A DNA stretch of 64,000 nt from Thermoplasmatales archaeon (GTDB lineage: Archaea > Thermoplasmatota > Thermoplasmata > Thermoplasmatales > Thermoplasmataceae). Below are positions 1-10,235 of the stretch, piece by piece (positions within the stretch are counted from its first letter, which is position 1; every line of letters begins with the position of its first letter). A model generated the notes under the pieces. It was not told the DNA's origin and did no database searches. It saw nothing but the letters and a program-made list of their open reading frames with translations. The stretch covers positions 186,001 to 250,000 of the forward strand of contig JAJSLM010000002.1 in assembly GCA_026127925.1 (NCBI GenBank). Direction: 5' to 3'. A program made the position numbers and the translations under genes.

Positions 1-1
1 C

Positions 2-2125
2 GCTCCGTTCCAGAACTTCGCCTTCGCTGACAGAAACACTATCGGAGATATATCTGCAGGGATGTATCCAATATTTTCTTCATCCAGCGGCATTCCTTAC
101 AACCCTGCCGGGGTTATGCCAGGGAACGGCGAAGAGTACATCTCAGGTGAAATTCCTTACAGCATGATACCGCATGCGGTCAATCCGCCATCTGGATACA
201 TTGTATCCTCGAACCAGAGGCAGGTGGGCCCGTCATATCCCTACTGGCTCGGAAACACGCTCACCAACAGCCCCGGTTACAGGGCAGAGCTTGAGGCGTC
301 ATATCTCGCTACGCACCCGAAAGTGAGTGTGCAGGACATGATGAATCTTCAGCTGAAGAACTTCACAGACTATGAGGCTGTCCTGGCGATGCCCTACATT
401 CTCTCCGATCTTCCTCATACCGGCTATTCCGGTGCGGTATCGAGCATGTTCTCCTCGTGGAACGATAGCATGTCGCCCTCCTCGAAAACTGCGACAGTAT
501 GGTTCTTCTTTTACGAGAACCTCTTCAACGATACATTCATACCCTATCTCACAGAGAAGGGATGGATACCCTCATACGAGAATGTCCTTGGATATCCGTC
601 GGGCCTGAGCGGAAGCCTTCCCAACACTTCAGGATACTCACCCATGGACATGGTCATGCTTCAGGTGATCGAACAGGGAACCGCAAAGCCATTCTCGAAT
701 ATGAGCGTGGCTTCGCTCATGTCCGAGGCTGCAAACCAGACCATGTCGTATCTTAACTCGAATTTCCCCAGCGGGAACTACACATGGTCGAATTTCTACG
801 GCTTCGTCTTTCCGAATCTGTGGGGCATATCTCAGTTCAATGTCGGCCCTCTCGTGACAGGTGGAGATTTCAACACACCGAACGACGCAGGCGGAATATC
901 CCCGGACTTCCCGCAGGGTGGCCAGAGCTGGGTCATGGTTGCGAACCTCTCGAACCTCTCGAATTCATACGGTGTATACCCCGGGGGGCAGAGCGAGAAC
1001 CCCGAGAGTCCGCTATATGCGAACTATGTCAGTGACTGGGTATCCGGCGATTACCTTCACCTCCTCTTTGTTTCCAATTACACTCTCTTTTCCTCAAGCG
1101 AGGTCATGGATCGTTCGCTCTTCGTTCCTGACAGTGTGCCCGGCGATATGACAGCTAAGATTGTTGCATATTCGGGCGAGATCATCACCGGAACGGTGAA
1201 CGCCACAGGATACGACTTCGGTGTGTACATCGAACCGGGCGTGACCAACGTCTATGTATTCCACGCCCGTGTTTTCGGAGCCAACGATCAGGGCATAATT
1301 GCTGTGGACACACATGGCATATTCATCGTCGACAGCAATATAAGTCACAACGATCTCCATCCGAATCCGGCCATACCTCTTAACACAGGCCTCGGCTTAT
1401 ACGGTGTATCCGATTCATACGTGATCGGTAATATCGTGACCTATGACGGAGCCGGAGGCATCGTTGTCGCGAACACTGGAAAGATACCCACGGGACTCCC
1501 GTTCCCTCAGGAGAACATGTCAGCGAACAACAACTTCATCGCGCAAAATTACGTTGCCTATGACGCAGACGGATGCGGTATCGTCATAGCGGCGTTCAAC
1601 GCAGGATCGACGGTTGCAAACAACTGGGTCTTCAATAACACGGTCATGGGAAGCATGCAGCTCAACAACGGAACCTTCACTGGACCGTATGTCGGTACCA
1701 TCGTGGTTGCTGCAGACACACCCGGTACGATGAACACAGGAACCGTAGTTCTGGACAACACGGTGATCGGAGGTCTCGAATCGAGCATAGTCGTCAACGC
1801 CCAGGCTCCAACAGCTGAGGTTAATGGTGTGGATATCATAGGGAACGTCCTGATACATGGTGGATTCCAGAGGGTCAACGCACCACCCTTCAGCAATGCT
1901 TCCGATCTCAACCTCCCACCTGCTCCTAATGCGATCGCGGTCTACGGGAACTACCAGCCAGGCATGCCCTTCTCACCTACAGTTGTGAACGTCTTCGCCT
2001 TCGACAACACAATCGAGGATCAGGGTATCGGCATATGGGTTGCCAACTCGTACCACGATGTCTTCGAAGACAACGTATTCCAGAACGTTACGACGGAGTT
2101 TGAATCGTTCTACGGTGTAGGATAA
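2..2125 (+). CDS. Penicillin acylase-family hydrolase fused to a C-terminal beta-helix (5-prime end outside window)
   Basis: The reading frame is open from base 2, upstream of the first ATG at 62, and the upstream residues (APFQNFAFADRN) already match the family, so this is a gene cut by the window edge. The visible first ~340 residues match the C-terminal half of the penicillin amidase family of Ntn hydrolases: NPPSGYIVSSNQ, then YWLGN, and near the end GGQSENPESPLY followed by the WVSGDY block. The catalytic N-terminal Ser/Asn region lies outside the window. From about visible residue 390 onward the protein changes to Asn/Gly/Val-rich repeats (for example SNISHNDLH, NNFIAQNYVAYD, NNWVFNNTV) typical of a right-handed parallel beta-helix. 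Many N-x-S/T sequons suggest an exported glycoprotein. The family cleaves amide bonds of acyl-amides or acyl-homoserine lactones; the substrate here is unknown. Confidence 0.85.
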   Translation, partial: APFQNFAFADRNTIGDISAGMYPIFSSSSGIPYNPAGVMPGNGEEYISGEIPYSMIPHAVNPPSGYIVSSNQRQVGPSYPYWLGNTLTNSPGYRAELEASYLATHPKVSVQDMMNLQLKNFTDYEAVLAMPYILSDLPHTGYSGAVSSMFSSWNDSMSPSSKTATVWFFFYENLFNDTFIPYLTEKGWIPSYENVLGYPSGLSGSLPNTSGYSPMDMVMLQVIEQGTAKPFSNMSVASLMSEAANQTMSYLNSNFPSGNYTWSNFYGFVFPNLWGISQFNVGPLVTGGDFNTPNDAGGISPDFPQGGQSWVMVANLSNLSNSYGVYPGGQSENPESPLYANYVSDWVSGDYLHLLFVSNYTLFSSSEVMDRSLFVPDSVPGDMTAKIVAYSGEIITGTVNATGYDFGVYIEPGVTNVYVFHARVFGANDQGIIAVDTHGIFIVDSNISHNDLHPNPAIPLNTGLGLYGVSDSYVIGNIVTYDGAGGIVVANTGKIPTGLPFPQENMSANNNFIAQNYVAYDADGCGIVIAAFNAGSTVANNWVFNNTVMGSMQLNNGTFTGPYVGTIVVAADTPGTMNTGTVVLDNTVIGGLESSIVVNAQAPTAEVNGVDIIGNVLIHGGFQRVNAPPFSNASDLNLPPAPNAIAVYGNYQPGMPFSPTVVNVFAFDNTIEDQGIGIWVANSYHDVFEDNVFQNVTTEFESFYGVG

Positions 2126-2271
2126 TTCAAGAGAAATTCGTCAGACGATGTATGACGGAAAATAAAAAAACATTTTTCTCCTTTTTTTTATTAGACTTAT
2201 AATGCGCAGATAAACATAATGCGGTATTTTCAACACACGAACAATGAATTTTCAAAGAACAGAATGTTCAA

Positions 2272-2290
2272 ATAATTTATATATAACCAC
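2272..2290 (+). promoter_or_regulatory. TATA box of the surface-protein gene
   Basis: An uninterrupted TTATATATAA-like box at about 2277-2286 lies roughly 30 bases before the ATG at 2312, preceded by an AT-rich stretch. This fits an archaeal promoter with a very short or absent leader. Confidence 0.6.
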
Positions 2291-2311
2291 GGTATGACAC
2301 TCTGATAGAAA

Positions 2312-5300
2312 ATGGAACATAAAGTTCTAGCTATAATAGTCGTGACTATTATGGTGCTGTCTGGGTTGGCTGTGCTGGGAGGCACTGTTGCAGCCCAGCC
2401 GTCACCAGGTGGCCACACAGCAACCGCCCTTGCGACAAGTTCATCGCCTGGGCAATCGAGCCACGTGCTCTCTACACCAACACCGAACATAGCATTTTCG
2501 CCAAATGTTTTGACAGCAACTCAGGTCGATGGTCAAACGACTATAACGCCAAGTGTTTATAATGTTGTTCTAGTCTCAACCACATCCATATCGGATTCGA
2601 GTTCATCGAATATATACTTCTACTGGGCCACCGGTCCGTACACAAAGGACATATCCACTGGAGCAAGTTTTGAATTTGTACCTTACGCGGGTGAAACCTC
2701 AATGCCAGCTGGAACTATAATAACACCTACCAGTACGTCCGGTCCATCAGTCAGTCCAGGACAGACTGTTTATCTTATCGCATCGTTTGATTCTTCCTCG
2801 CCTACAAGCGCAGTAGGCTTCGCTCAGTTCACGATCTCGCCGCTGACACCAACGCTTCTGTTATCCTCATCGCTAACAGGAACACCAGCTTCAAGCGCAT
2901 CAATAGCATCCGGAGCAACCGTTTATGTATCCGGTGGCGGTTACAGTCCGACCACTAGCTCAGTGCCGATCTACTTTAATTATGACGGTTCCTCGATCAT
3001 GCTCGGGACTGCAAAGGCAGTTGCCGGTACGATAGCGCCGCAGCCTTTCACGGTTCCAATAAACCTTCCCGCTGTCTACCATTCTTCGGCACATTCACTA
3101 GGGCATTATGCCTTGGTTGCTGTTGACAGCACAGGCGTCACAGCAGTTGCCGCACTTGAGATAACACCCTCCATAACGTTATCGCAATCTGTGTTGCAGG
3201 CTGGTGCTAAGAACACAATAACTGTATCTGGAACAGGATTTGCTGCGAACCAGTATATTCAGGCCAACAGCATAACTGCAGCAGGATCTGCAGGAACAAA
3301 CTCCTTGGTTACGGTTTCAAGCTCTGGATCGTTTAGCGTTAGCTTTACCACGCCAAAGCTCTCATCGTTCAGTCCTACTCTGTCGAACGATATAGTAAGT
3401 GTGTCGGTGACAGAGAGTTATTCATCGTCGGTTTCTTCGACAGGAATAACCGGCGCTTCATCAATATTAACGTCTGCATATGTCTCTTCGCCGACATATA
3501 ACGAGATGGGTGTGGGAGTTACGAAAGGAGCCTCAAGTTCTGATTTGGTTCATTCCGGTGCTACGCACACTTATGTCGCACTCGGCCTACCCGCATCAAC
3601 GACTTTCGAGCTCATGGTAGGTCCAGATAGTGTCCTTTCTTTCACCTCTGACGCCTATGGCGGTGCAGTCGGTACTTTCACTGTCCCGACAAACCTTCCA
3701 GCAGGTACTTACAGCATGACCGTTGCCAACCCGACCTATGGATTGTCTGCACAAATCATGGTATCACTTACAATAGAGGGATCAGCCACGAGTTCCATGG
3801 TGAGCTCAGGTTATTCTTTCTTGCCACCAGGATATCTTGCAGGTGAAACAGGATCTGGGTCGTTCGTTATCGCTGGAACCGGTTTTCCATCTGACGCTTC
3901 GATAAGCGTGACTGCATTATCGCCACCTGGTGCATCGATAGGTGATTTTAGTATAGCCTCACCCGCAATGACATCTCTGAACGGTTCCTTCAACTACACG
4001 GTAACTGTCTCTTCTGACAACGGCTTTTCCACTGGGGTAACCACTACCTTATACCTGAGTGTTGGAGGAGCATCCGCTACGTTGAGCGATGTCTTTACGC
4101 AGTATGTATCTCCTTTAGTGGGTTCATTCAGTAGTCAGATCGGAGCTTCGTCAACAAGTACGGTACCTGATAATGTTTCCCTGCTAATCGGTTCATCATC
4201 GCAGGCGCTCCTTTCTGGTGGTTCATACACCCTTATGTTCGGAACGATGGCCATAGTGACCTTTGTTCCTTCATCCTCGGGCGTTAGTGTCACCAGTGAG
4301 TTGCCAGGAACCGCAGTTTCAGGCACAACAAGTGGAGTAACCGTACACTTCCTTATACCTACTGTCTCATCCGGTCAGTATCCAATAAACCTTGAACTCG
4401 ACACAAAGGAAATAGGCCAGACAAGCTATATTGGTAGCTTCTTCCTTGTAACGAACTCAGGTGGAACACCGACAGTCGAAATACAGGACGTTAACGCATT
4501 AGAAGCAGCTGCCATTGGAACAAATTACATCGCTTCTTCTTCTGGAGCTGGTGTTGGCATGGCGCAGGGTGCAGTCAGCTCAGCAACAGACTCAGTGCCT
4601 GACTCCGCGTATGTCTTCGCATTCGGGTATCCAACTATATCTTCGCCTACAGGATCCGACTATACACTGTTTTCCGCCGGCTCCTTGATAAGTCAGATGA
4701 CTGCAACTTCCGGAGACTATAGTGCAAATGGCGCGTGGTTCTCCTTCGTAGGTTTAAACGTCGTTCAGGGCGGAAAGTACTTGATAGACGTCAACGACAC
4801 TTTTACGCAAGCATCTTTGAGCAATGCTGCATACTTCACTGTATCGGCTGCATTCAGTTCGCTCTCGTACTCTGGAAACATAGGCTCAACTGTGTCATTC
4901 AGTGTATCTGGCCTCATGCCCAACACGAATTACGTGCTTGAGGTTAACGGGACAGTTTTGATGTCTAGTGGTGCTCCAGTGACATATCTTTCCTTGGGTG
5001 ACGGTGCAGTGTCTGGATCATTTGTCATCCCAACATTGCCTGTCAGCCAGTCCGTTGGATTTACGGACTATCCACTTGCCATTGCCCTTGCATCAAACCC
5101 GTCATCGGTGGTAGCATCATCTGTGCTCAGCGTAACTTTCCCAAACACAACAACCCTATCACCGGGATATGCCGCATTCCCAACTGAACCTGTGTCGTTC
5201 TCCTGGCTACTTGCCTCCGGAACATACAGTGGCAGTACACCAATGAATCCATCGACACCTGGAGCTGGTCCGATACAGGTAACAGTGTATCTGGACGGAT

Positions 5301-6292
5301 CGCCTATAACGACGGTTCAGGCCATGTACTCTACCGGTCCAACACTCAGTGGAACATTTGCCATGCCTAATGGAGTTGCCGGAACTGTATACAACATAAG
5401 CTTCAGCTACTCGCAGAGCGTTGCTTATTCAAGCGGTTCGTCATACACACCCTACGGTTCAACTGAGTATCTATCCGCGTCTTCGATATATGGTGCGCCT
5501 ATAGTGCTCTCCACTGGTGCCGGTGCTTTCGTAGTGAGCATCTCAACATCGACCTTGGTGGCTACAATACAGACAGCTATAGGTAACGCAATGAAGGTTC
5601 CACTTGCACAGCTGAACGCATCTATAAAGGCAATCAACGGAACAGCAGTACTGATCAGCACAAAGTTCGGTGAGATGAACACGACTCTCGGAATAATGAA
5701 CGCGTCCATATCTCAGATACTGCAGAACTCCCTGGTCCTCACAACGGATCTCGGCCACGTGCAGGTAACACTCTCTCAGATAGATGCTCAGCTTGTCTCG
5801 TTTAACTCATCCCTTGCGGTGATAAACACAACCGCGGGCCAGTTAAAGGTTGATATCGCGAACCTTAACGCTTCGCTGGCTGCTTTCAACGGCAACATAA
5901 TATCCATAAAGACATCCATTGGAACGATGTCCGGAACCCTTGCAAGCATCAACGGAACCGTTGCAAGCAATGCAGCTGGCATAAGCACCCTTGTGGGATC
6001 GACAGCTACAATATCCACTAACCTTGGAACAATAAGTGGAACTGTAACAAGCATTTCCAACGGCCAGGCTACCATACAGACAAAGCTAGGCAATCTCACA
6101 ACTGCAGTCGGAAACATACAGACGAAGACGAGCAGCGTCTCCTCATCCTTGAGTAACACGCTCATCTTTGAGATCGTCATCCTCGTCCTTGTTGTGATAA
6201 CTCTCGCTCTGGTCGCAGTTGTGATCATGCGTGGAAGAAAGCAGTCACCGCCAAAAGAGTACAAGGAAGAGCCAAAACAGCCAAAACAGTAA
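2312..6292 (+). CDS. Giant surface (S-layer-like) protein with signal peptide, coiled stalk and C-terminal membrane anchor
   Basis: 1326 residues. An N-terminal signal peptide (hydrophobic core IIVVTIMVLSGLAVL, then an Ala-rich cleavage region) is followed by about 1000 residues rich in Ser, Thr, Gly and Val that look like successive beta-sandwich modules (repeated PxxFTVPTNLPAG-type segments). Residues ~1080-1270 hold regularly spaced Leu/Ile/Val with many N-x-S/T sequons (LNASIKAING, MNTTLG, INGT), consistent with a helical stalk. It ends with one membrane helix (FEIVILVLVVITLALVAVV) and a short basic cytoplasmic tail rich in Lys, Pro and Gln. This is the architecture expected of a major archaeal cell-surface protein. 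The S-layer role is inferred from architecture; no named domain was recognised. Confidence 0.75.
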   Translation: MEHKVLAIIVVTIMVLSGLAVLGGTVAAQPSPGGHTATALATSSSPGQSSHVLSTPTPNIAFSPNVLTATQVDGQTTITPSVYNVVLVSTTSISDSSSSNIYFYWATGPYTKDISTGASFEFVPYAGETSMPAGTIITPTSTSGPSVSPGQTVYLIASFDSSSPTSAVGFAQFTISPLTPTLLLSSSLTGTPASSASIASGATVYVSGGGYSPTTSSVPIYFNYDGSSIMLGTAKAVAGTIAPQPFTVPINLPAVYHSSAHSLGHYALVAVDSTGVTAVAALEITPSITLSQSVLQAGAKNTITVSGTGFAANQYIQANSITAAGSAGTNSLVTVSSSGSFSVSFTTPKLSSFSPTLSNDIVSVSVTESYSSSVSSTGITGASSILTSAYVSSPTYNEMGVGVTKGASSSDLVHSGATHTYVALGLPASTTFELMVGPDSVLSFTSDAYGGAVGTFTVPTNLPAGTYSMTVANPTYGLSAQIMVSLTIEGSATSSMVSSGYSFLPPGYLAGETGSGSFVIAGTGFPSDASISVTALSPPGASIGDFSIASPAMTSLNGSFNYTVTVSSDNGFSTGVTTTLYLSVGGASATLSDVFTQYVSPLVGSFSSQIGASSTSTVPDNVSLLIGSSSQALLSGGSYTLMFGTMAIVTFVPSSSGVSVTSELPGTAVSGTTSGVTVHFLIPTVSSGQYPINLELDTKEIGQTSYIGSFFLVTNSGGTPTVEIQDVNALEAAAIGTNYIASSSGAGVGMAQGAVSSATDSVPDSAYVFAFGYPTISSPTGSDYTLFSAGSLISQMTATSGDYSANGAWFSFVGLNVVQGGKYLIDVNDTFTQASLSNAAYFTVSAAFSSLSYSGNIGSTVSFSVSGLMPNTNYVLEVNGTVLMSSGAPVTYLSLGDGAVSGSFVIPTLPVSQSVGFTDYPLAIALASNPSSVVASSVLSVTFPNTTTLSPGYAAFPTEPVSFSWLLASGTYSGSTPMNPSTPGAGPIQVTVYLDGSPITTVQAMYSTGPTLSGTFAMPNGVAGTVYNISFSYSQSVAYSSGSSYTPYGSTEYLSASSIYGAPIVLSTGAGAFVVSISTSTLVATIQTAIGNAMKVPLAQLNASIKAINGTAVLISTKFGEMNTTLGIMNASISQILQNSLVLTTDLGHVQVTLSQIDAQLVSFNSSLAVINTTAGQLKVDIANLNASLAAFNGNIISIKTSIGTMSGTLASINGTVASNAAGISTLVGSTATISTNLGTISGTVTSISNGQATIQTKLGNLTTAVGNIQTKTSSVSSSLSNTLIFEIVILVLVVITLALVAVVIMRGRKQSPPKEYKEEPKQPKQ

Positions 6293-6420
6293 AATAGGGG
6301 AGATCCCCCATAATCTTTTTTTTAAATTTTTTATTTAATTTTTCTTGCAATTTTTTACCTATAATTCTTTGAGTATATTTTAGTTCTTACGAAATTTTCA
6401 TAAGTCTTTAATTTCAGGCG

Positions 6421-8370
6421 ATGAACCTTGCGCAATCTTATAGTATAGAAATGTATTCAGTTTCGCATATGGTGCATCGTATAAGGGAAAGGCTGCCCGG
6501 GATAACAGTTTCGCTCTTTTCCGCACTCTACATCTCCTCCATGCTTTATATATCGCTCTTAAAGTATTACACGTTCCATGCGGACTTCGTCGATCTCGGC
6601 ACTGAGAACCAGGTCTTCTGGCTCCTCAGCCATGGATACCTATATCAGTTTCTTCACCTCTACCATTATGGCGCCGAGCTACAGAAGCCGATACTCTTCG
6701 TCATTCTTCCTTTATACTATATTTTTCCGAGCCCGTATCTCCTCATCACGTTGGAAACCATCGCCCTAGGTCTCATCCCTGTGCCGATATACCTCCTCTC
6801 GGTAAAGCTCACAGGGTCGAAATGGCTTTCTGCAATCCTGGCCTCACTCTCGATATTCTATTTCCCGCTGGTCTCCGCTAACCTCTTTGATTTCCATATG
6901 ATGACCTTCTCCCCAGTCCTGTATCTTTCAATGGCTGCCTCATGGGCCCTCGGCAAAAGGAGATTCACGATTTTCTTCGCCGCACTCTCCGCAATGACGA
7001 ATTCACTCGTCCTCCTCATGGTCATATTCTTCCTCGTCTACGCGATATACATCGAACTCAGGGATCGCGGGATAAAGGCCACGCGCAGTTTGGTTGTCGT
7101 TCATTCTGCGATGATCGCAGTCCTTATAGCGGTCATCCTTGTCTATACTCATTTCGGCCTCTACACGTCAGGTGCCGCACCTCCGGGTGTTCCGATTGGC
7201 AGTGTAACGACGTTCGGCCTTTCATCGAAGATTGAGCTTTTCATTTATCTTTTTGGTAACACCGGCTTCGTCCCACTCCTCGAGCCATGGACTCTGTTCT
7301 TCATGCTCCCCTTCATAGGCTTCATCTTCCTCTCTTCGAATGTCATAAACTACACTCTCTTCGGCCTGATGTTTCCCGTTCTCTCAGCAGGGCCGATGTT
7401 CCTCGGTCTCGTCCTGGCAGTATCAAAGCTCGTCAAGTGGAGCGGCTACTTCAAGGATTACGAGAGAAGATTTTCCTTCAAGGGCTTAGTAAGAAAAGCG
7501 CGGGAACCTTCAGGAAGGGTCATGATACCATTCGTTATCGCCATGCTTGTTTTTGCTGCAGTATATTTCCCTCTGAGCCCACTGAACTCAGATATCGGTG
7601 GATTCTATGGGGGGTACTACAACGGCAACCATCAGGTCGCAAATGACACAACGATCAACGAGAATGTGGTTTTCCTCCACAGCATCCTTGGCCTCATACC
7701 GCAGGACGGTTCGGTACTTACACAGGACAACATTCCGCAGCTCTCCGGAAGGGAGTATGTTCAGCCACTAATAACGAGCTACAATTCCGACATACCTTAC
7801 GACTATCTTCTCCTGGACCTCCCGCTCAATTACTTTGCACAGCCCGGGTTCCTGATACCGATCGCCAACGCTGATATGGCCTCGTCGCATTTCAGGATTC
7901 TCGCGGAAGGTAGCGGTGCTCTTCTGCTTGAAGCCAACTATTCCGGCCGCCCGATGATATTCAGACCGATGAATGAGAACATAACAGGATCTCAGATGAC
8001 ACCTGAAGGATCCGGATACATCTCTGGCACCGATCTGTCAAACAACTATGCGGTCAACTCCTCCGAGATGTTCTCCGGCCCGGGTATTACGCTCCTTCCA
8101 GGATCGTATAATGTTACGTTCTACATATCTTCAAGGTCGGTAATTCCCATGAACAGTACAATCCTAAGCCTCCAGGTTTACTCTCAGGGCCAGAGGCTCG
8201 GGATCTATGACATATTCCAGGGCAACTTCACCACACACGCCGTTTATGCCTTCACCGTTCACTTCACCACAGGCATCGTTCTGCAGAATGTGGACTTCAT
8301 GGGCATCGGGCCCTCCAGGGATTCGAGTATTACGCTTCACTGGATATCCATATCCCAGCTGTCTGCCTAG
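6421..8370 (+). CDS. DUF2079 family polytopic membrane protein
   Basis: 649 residues. The N-terminal ~420 residues carry about ten membrane helices and the DUF2079 signatures: FHADFVDLGTENQVFW near residue 52, HYGAELQKPILF and a SANLFDFHMMTF block. The C-terminal ~230 residues are soluble, probably outside the cell (residues from ~400 include DNIPQLSGREYV and LLLDLPLNYF). DUF2079 proteins resemble GT-C-type glycosyltransferases in topology but have no proven reaction. A TATA-like element near 6390-6400 sits about 26 bases before the ATG. It lies between a surface-protein gene and a PNGase A-like gene, which is compatible with a cell-surface glycan role (inference). Confidence 0.8.
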   Translation: MNLAQSYSIEMYSVSHMVHRIRERLPGITVSLFSALYISSMLYISLLKYYTFHADFVDLGTENQVFWLLSHGYLYQFLHLYHYGAELQKPILFVILPLYYIFPSPYLLITLETIALGLIPVPIYLLSVKLTGSKWLSAILASLSIFYFPLVSANLFDFHMMTFSPVLYLSMAASWALGKRRFTIFFAALSAMTNSLVLLMVIFFLVYAIYIELRDRGIKATRSLVVVHSAMIAVLIAVILVYTHFGLYTSGAAPPGVPIGSVTTFGLSSKIELFIYLFGNTGFVPLLEPWTLFFMLPFIGFIFLSSNVINYTLFGLMFPVLSAGPMFLGLVLAVSKLVKWSGYFKDYERRFSFKGLVRKAREPSGRVMIPFVIAMLVFAAVYFPLSPLNSDIGGFYGGYYNGNHQVANDTTINENVVFLHSILGLIPQDGSVLTQDNIPQLSGREYVQPLITSYNSDIPYDYLLLDLPLNYFAQPGFLIPIANADMASSHFRILAEGSGALLLEANYSGRPMIFRPMNENITGSQMTPEGSGYISGTDLSNNYAVNSSEMFSGPGITLLPGSYNVTFYISSRSVIPMNSTILSLQVYSQGQRLGIYDIFQGNFTTHAVYAFTVHFTTGIVLQNVDFMGIGPSRDSSITLHWISISQLSA

Positions 8371-8448
8371 AGTCACGCAGATATTTCATAGACAGATCGA
8401 TCCCGCAGGGAATAAAAATCTTTTTAAACTATTATGGTTTATGTTTTT

Positions 8449-10176
8449 ATGCGAAAATTGACAGTCTTAATAGCAATTTTGGTGGCGGTTGCCATGAGCC
8501 TCACATTTTTTGGCTTCAACGCGCCATCTGGAATGCATGCGGTCTCTCCTGCGGAGGTGCAGAGTGCGAATTCTTCTGCCCCTGTAACTGTGATGGCCAT
8601 AAACCATGAGTATGTATCACACAATACAACAGCTGAATCCTACGGTACGGTAACCTTCCCGTCTGGCCCATTCTCAAAGATCGTCGTGTATTATGAGAAC
8701 TTCTATGTCTCGAATCCGTGGGACTACAGTTACCAGGTCAAGGTCAACGGTGTGCAGATAGCTTCTGGAAATACAAATGAATCCCAGAACACAACGGTGC
8801 ACCAGGACGTGACAGAATATTATTCCGTCATCGTCGGTCATAAGGTGAACGTCACAGCTTACACTGCAGAGTGGGAGCCGAATTATTCGGCGTACCAGAG
8901 CGTATGGTTCGTTCTCTATCCAGGAGCCAGACCGAACGTGCCGAATGTGGTCATACCGGTGCCCATAACGAAGAGTTTCGCCCCCTCGAAGAACGCTTTT
9001 CCGCATAACGTCTTGATACCATACAATACATCGCAGGTTTTCAACGTAACATTTCCCTCTAACGTAACATCGGGGCACATCAATTTCTATGCGCTCCAGA
9101 ACGGAAATGATGAGGGTTGGTATGCTAACCAGCCCCCATTCAGAGAGTTCATAGTGTCGATAAACGGCACAACGGTTGCGGAGATGTGGCCGTATCCAAA
9201 TGTCCAGACAGGTGGATGGGATCTCTTCCTCTGGCAGCCTATAACCGCGATAGGGGCTCTGCTCGATCATCCCTACACCTTCAACCTAGATCCGTATGTT
9301 TCACTCCTACACGGCACGAAATCGGTAAATATAACCGTGGTCAATAATGAGGATCTGTGGATAAGGGTCGCACTAAACTTCATGCTCTACACAACGAATT
9401 CCACAGTTAACAGCACTTTCACAAGCAGGTGGACGGAGATGAACGTATACAACCAGACGCCTGCAACAAACATGACGACAGAGAGCATACCCACATCCGC
9501 TGAATGGCTCAATGACTCACAGCTTGTCAAAGAGGATCTAAACGCATCCTCCATGACATCCTACGGTTCTGTAGTTGCGAAGAGGAATTACAACATAACA
9601 AACTATTTCAGCGCATACAGCTATGAGTTTGATCCAAGCGATAACATAGTTGTCCCCTACGGCTCCGGCTATCTCCTTGAGTACAATCAAACATTTGGAT
9701 ACGTCGATATGATAAACATCACAACTACAGGGATCATAACCGATGGTAATGTGGTCACGCACACATCGAGTTCAGAGCACCTGATCTATGCAGTATCAAT
9801 GGTGTTCACTGAAGATCTCGTTCTCAGTCACAACGGCTCGCTCGTTGCTATAATTATTAAGGACAGTGCGCAGCAGAGCAGGTACGAGTTTGACCAGCTT
9901 TCAAGGATCACCAACAGTAGAGTGTACGTGAAAACTGTGATAGATGACGCTGCCCTTGCGGGCTACGGTGCATTTGATGGGCAGATAGTGAACGGTGTGA
10001 TAACGAAGATGTACTACAACCATGCCTCGACATTTAAGACCGAGATACACTCAGATTCTGTATACGACAATGGATCGATGCACTCTACAGGGTATGAAAG
10101 GATGCTCTATGCCGTTAACAATTCAGTAATAAGCAGGGATGGCATAATGATCCTCGATAAATACATAATGCTGTGA
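8449..10176 (+). CDS. Secreted peptide-N4-asparagine amidase A-like protein (PNGase A family)
   Basis: 575 residues. The start was placed at 8449, not at the in-frame ATG 8434, because the TATA box TTTTTAAAC at 8421-8429 is about 25 bases upstream and because MRKLTVLIAILVAVAM is then a normal signal peptide. Family features are the early motif FYVSNPWDYSYQVKVNG, then DVTEYYSVIVGHKVNV, FVLYPGARPNVPNVV, REFIVSINGT, ending in a region of paired beta-strands. Characterised PNGase A enzymes are acid-active glycoamidases that remove N-glycans from Asn; homologues occur in acidophilic archaea. The protein carries many sequons of its own. It precedes a thermopsin gene, so a joint role in degrading external glycoproteins is plausible. 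Confidence 0.8.
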   Translation: MRKLTVLIAILVAVAMSLTFFGFNAPSGMHAVSPAEVQSANSSAPVTVMAINHEYVSHNTTAESYGTVTFPSGPFSKIVVYYENFYVSNPWDYSYQVKVNGVQIASGNTNESQNTTVHQDVTEYYSVIVGHKVNVTAYTAEWEPNYSAYQSVWFVLYPGARPNVPNVVIPVPITKSFAPSKNAFPHNVLIPYNTSQVFNVTFPSNVTSGHINFYALQNGNDEGWYANQPPFREFIVSINGTTVAEMWPYPNVQTGGWDLFLWQPITAIGALLDHPYTFNLDPYVSLLHGTKSVNITVVNNEDLWIRVALNFMLYTTNSTVNSTFTSRWTEMNVYNQTPATNMTTESIPTSAEWLNDSQLVKEDLNASSMTSYGSVVAKRNYNITNYFSAYSYEFDPSDNIVVPYGSGYLLEYNQTFGYVDMINITTTGIITDGNVVTHTSSSEHLIYAVSMVFTEDLVLSHNGSLVAIIIKDSAQQSRYEFDQLSRITNSRVYVKTVIDDAALAGYGAFDGQIVNGVITKMYYNHASTFKTEIHSDSVYDNGSMHSTGYERMLYAVNNSVISRDGIMILDKYIML

Positions 10177-10182
10177 GCAAAG

Positions 10183-10235
10183 GCGATCTGGCCCGCACCA
10201 AGAGTCCGGCCAGATTGCTTAAACATCATTTTTTT
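10183..10235 (+). terminator. Hairpin plus T-run after the PNGase A-like gene
   Basis: Eleven-base arms at 10183-10193 and 10208-10218 pair with one G-T mismatch around a 14-base loop, and a run of seven T follows at 10229-10235. The site begins 6 bases after the stop codon. Confidence 0.55.

Noticed and set aside
5788-6264. 158-codon minus-strand frame inside the surface protein gene
   Set aside because: Shadow of the repetitive stalk region; no promoter and no plausible protein features.
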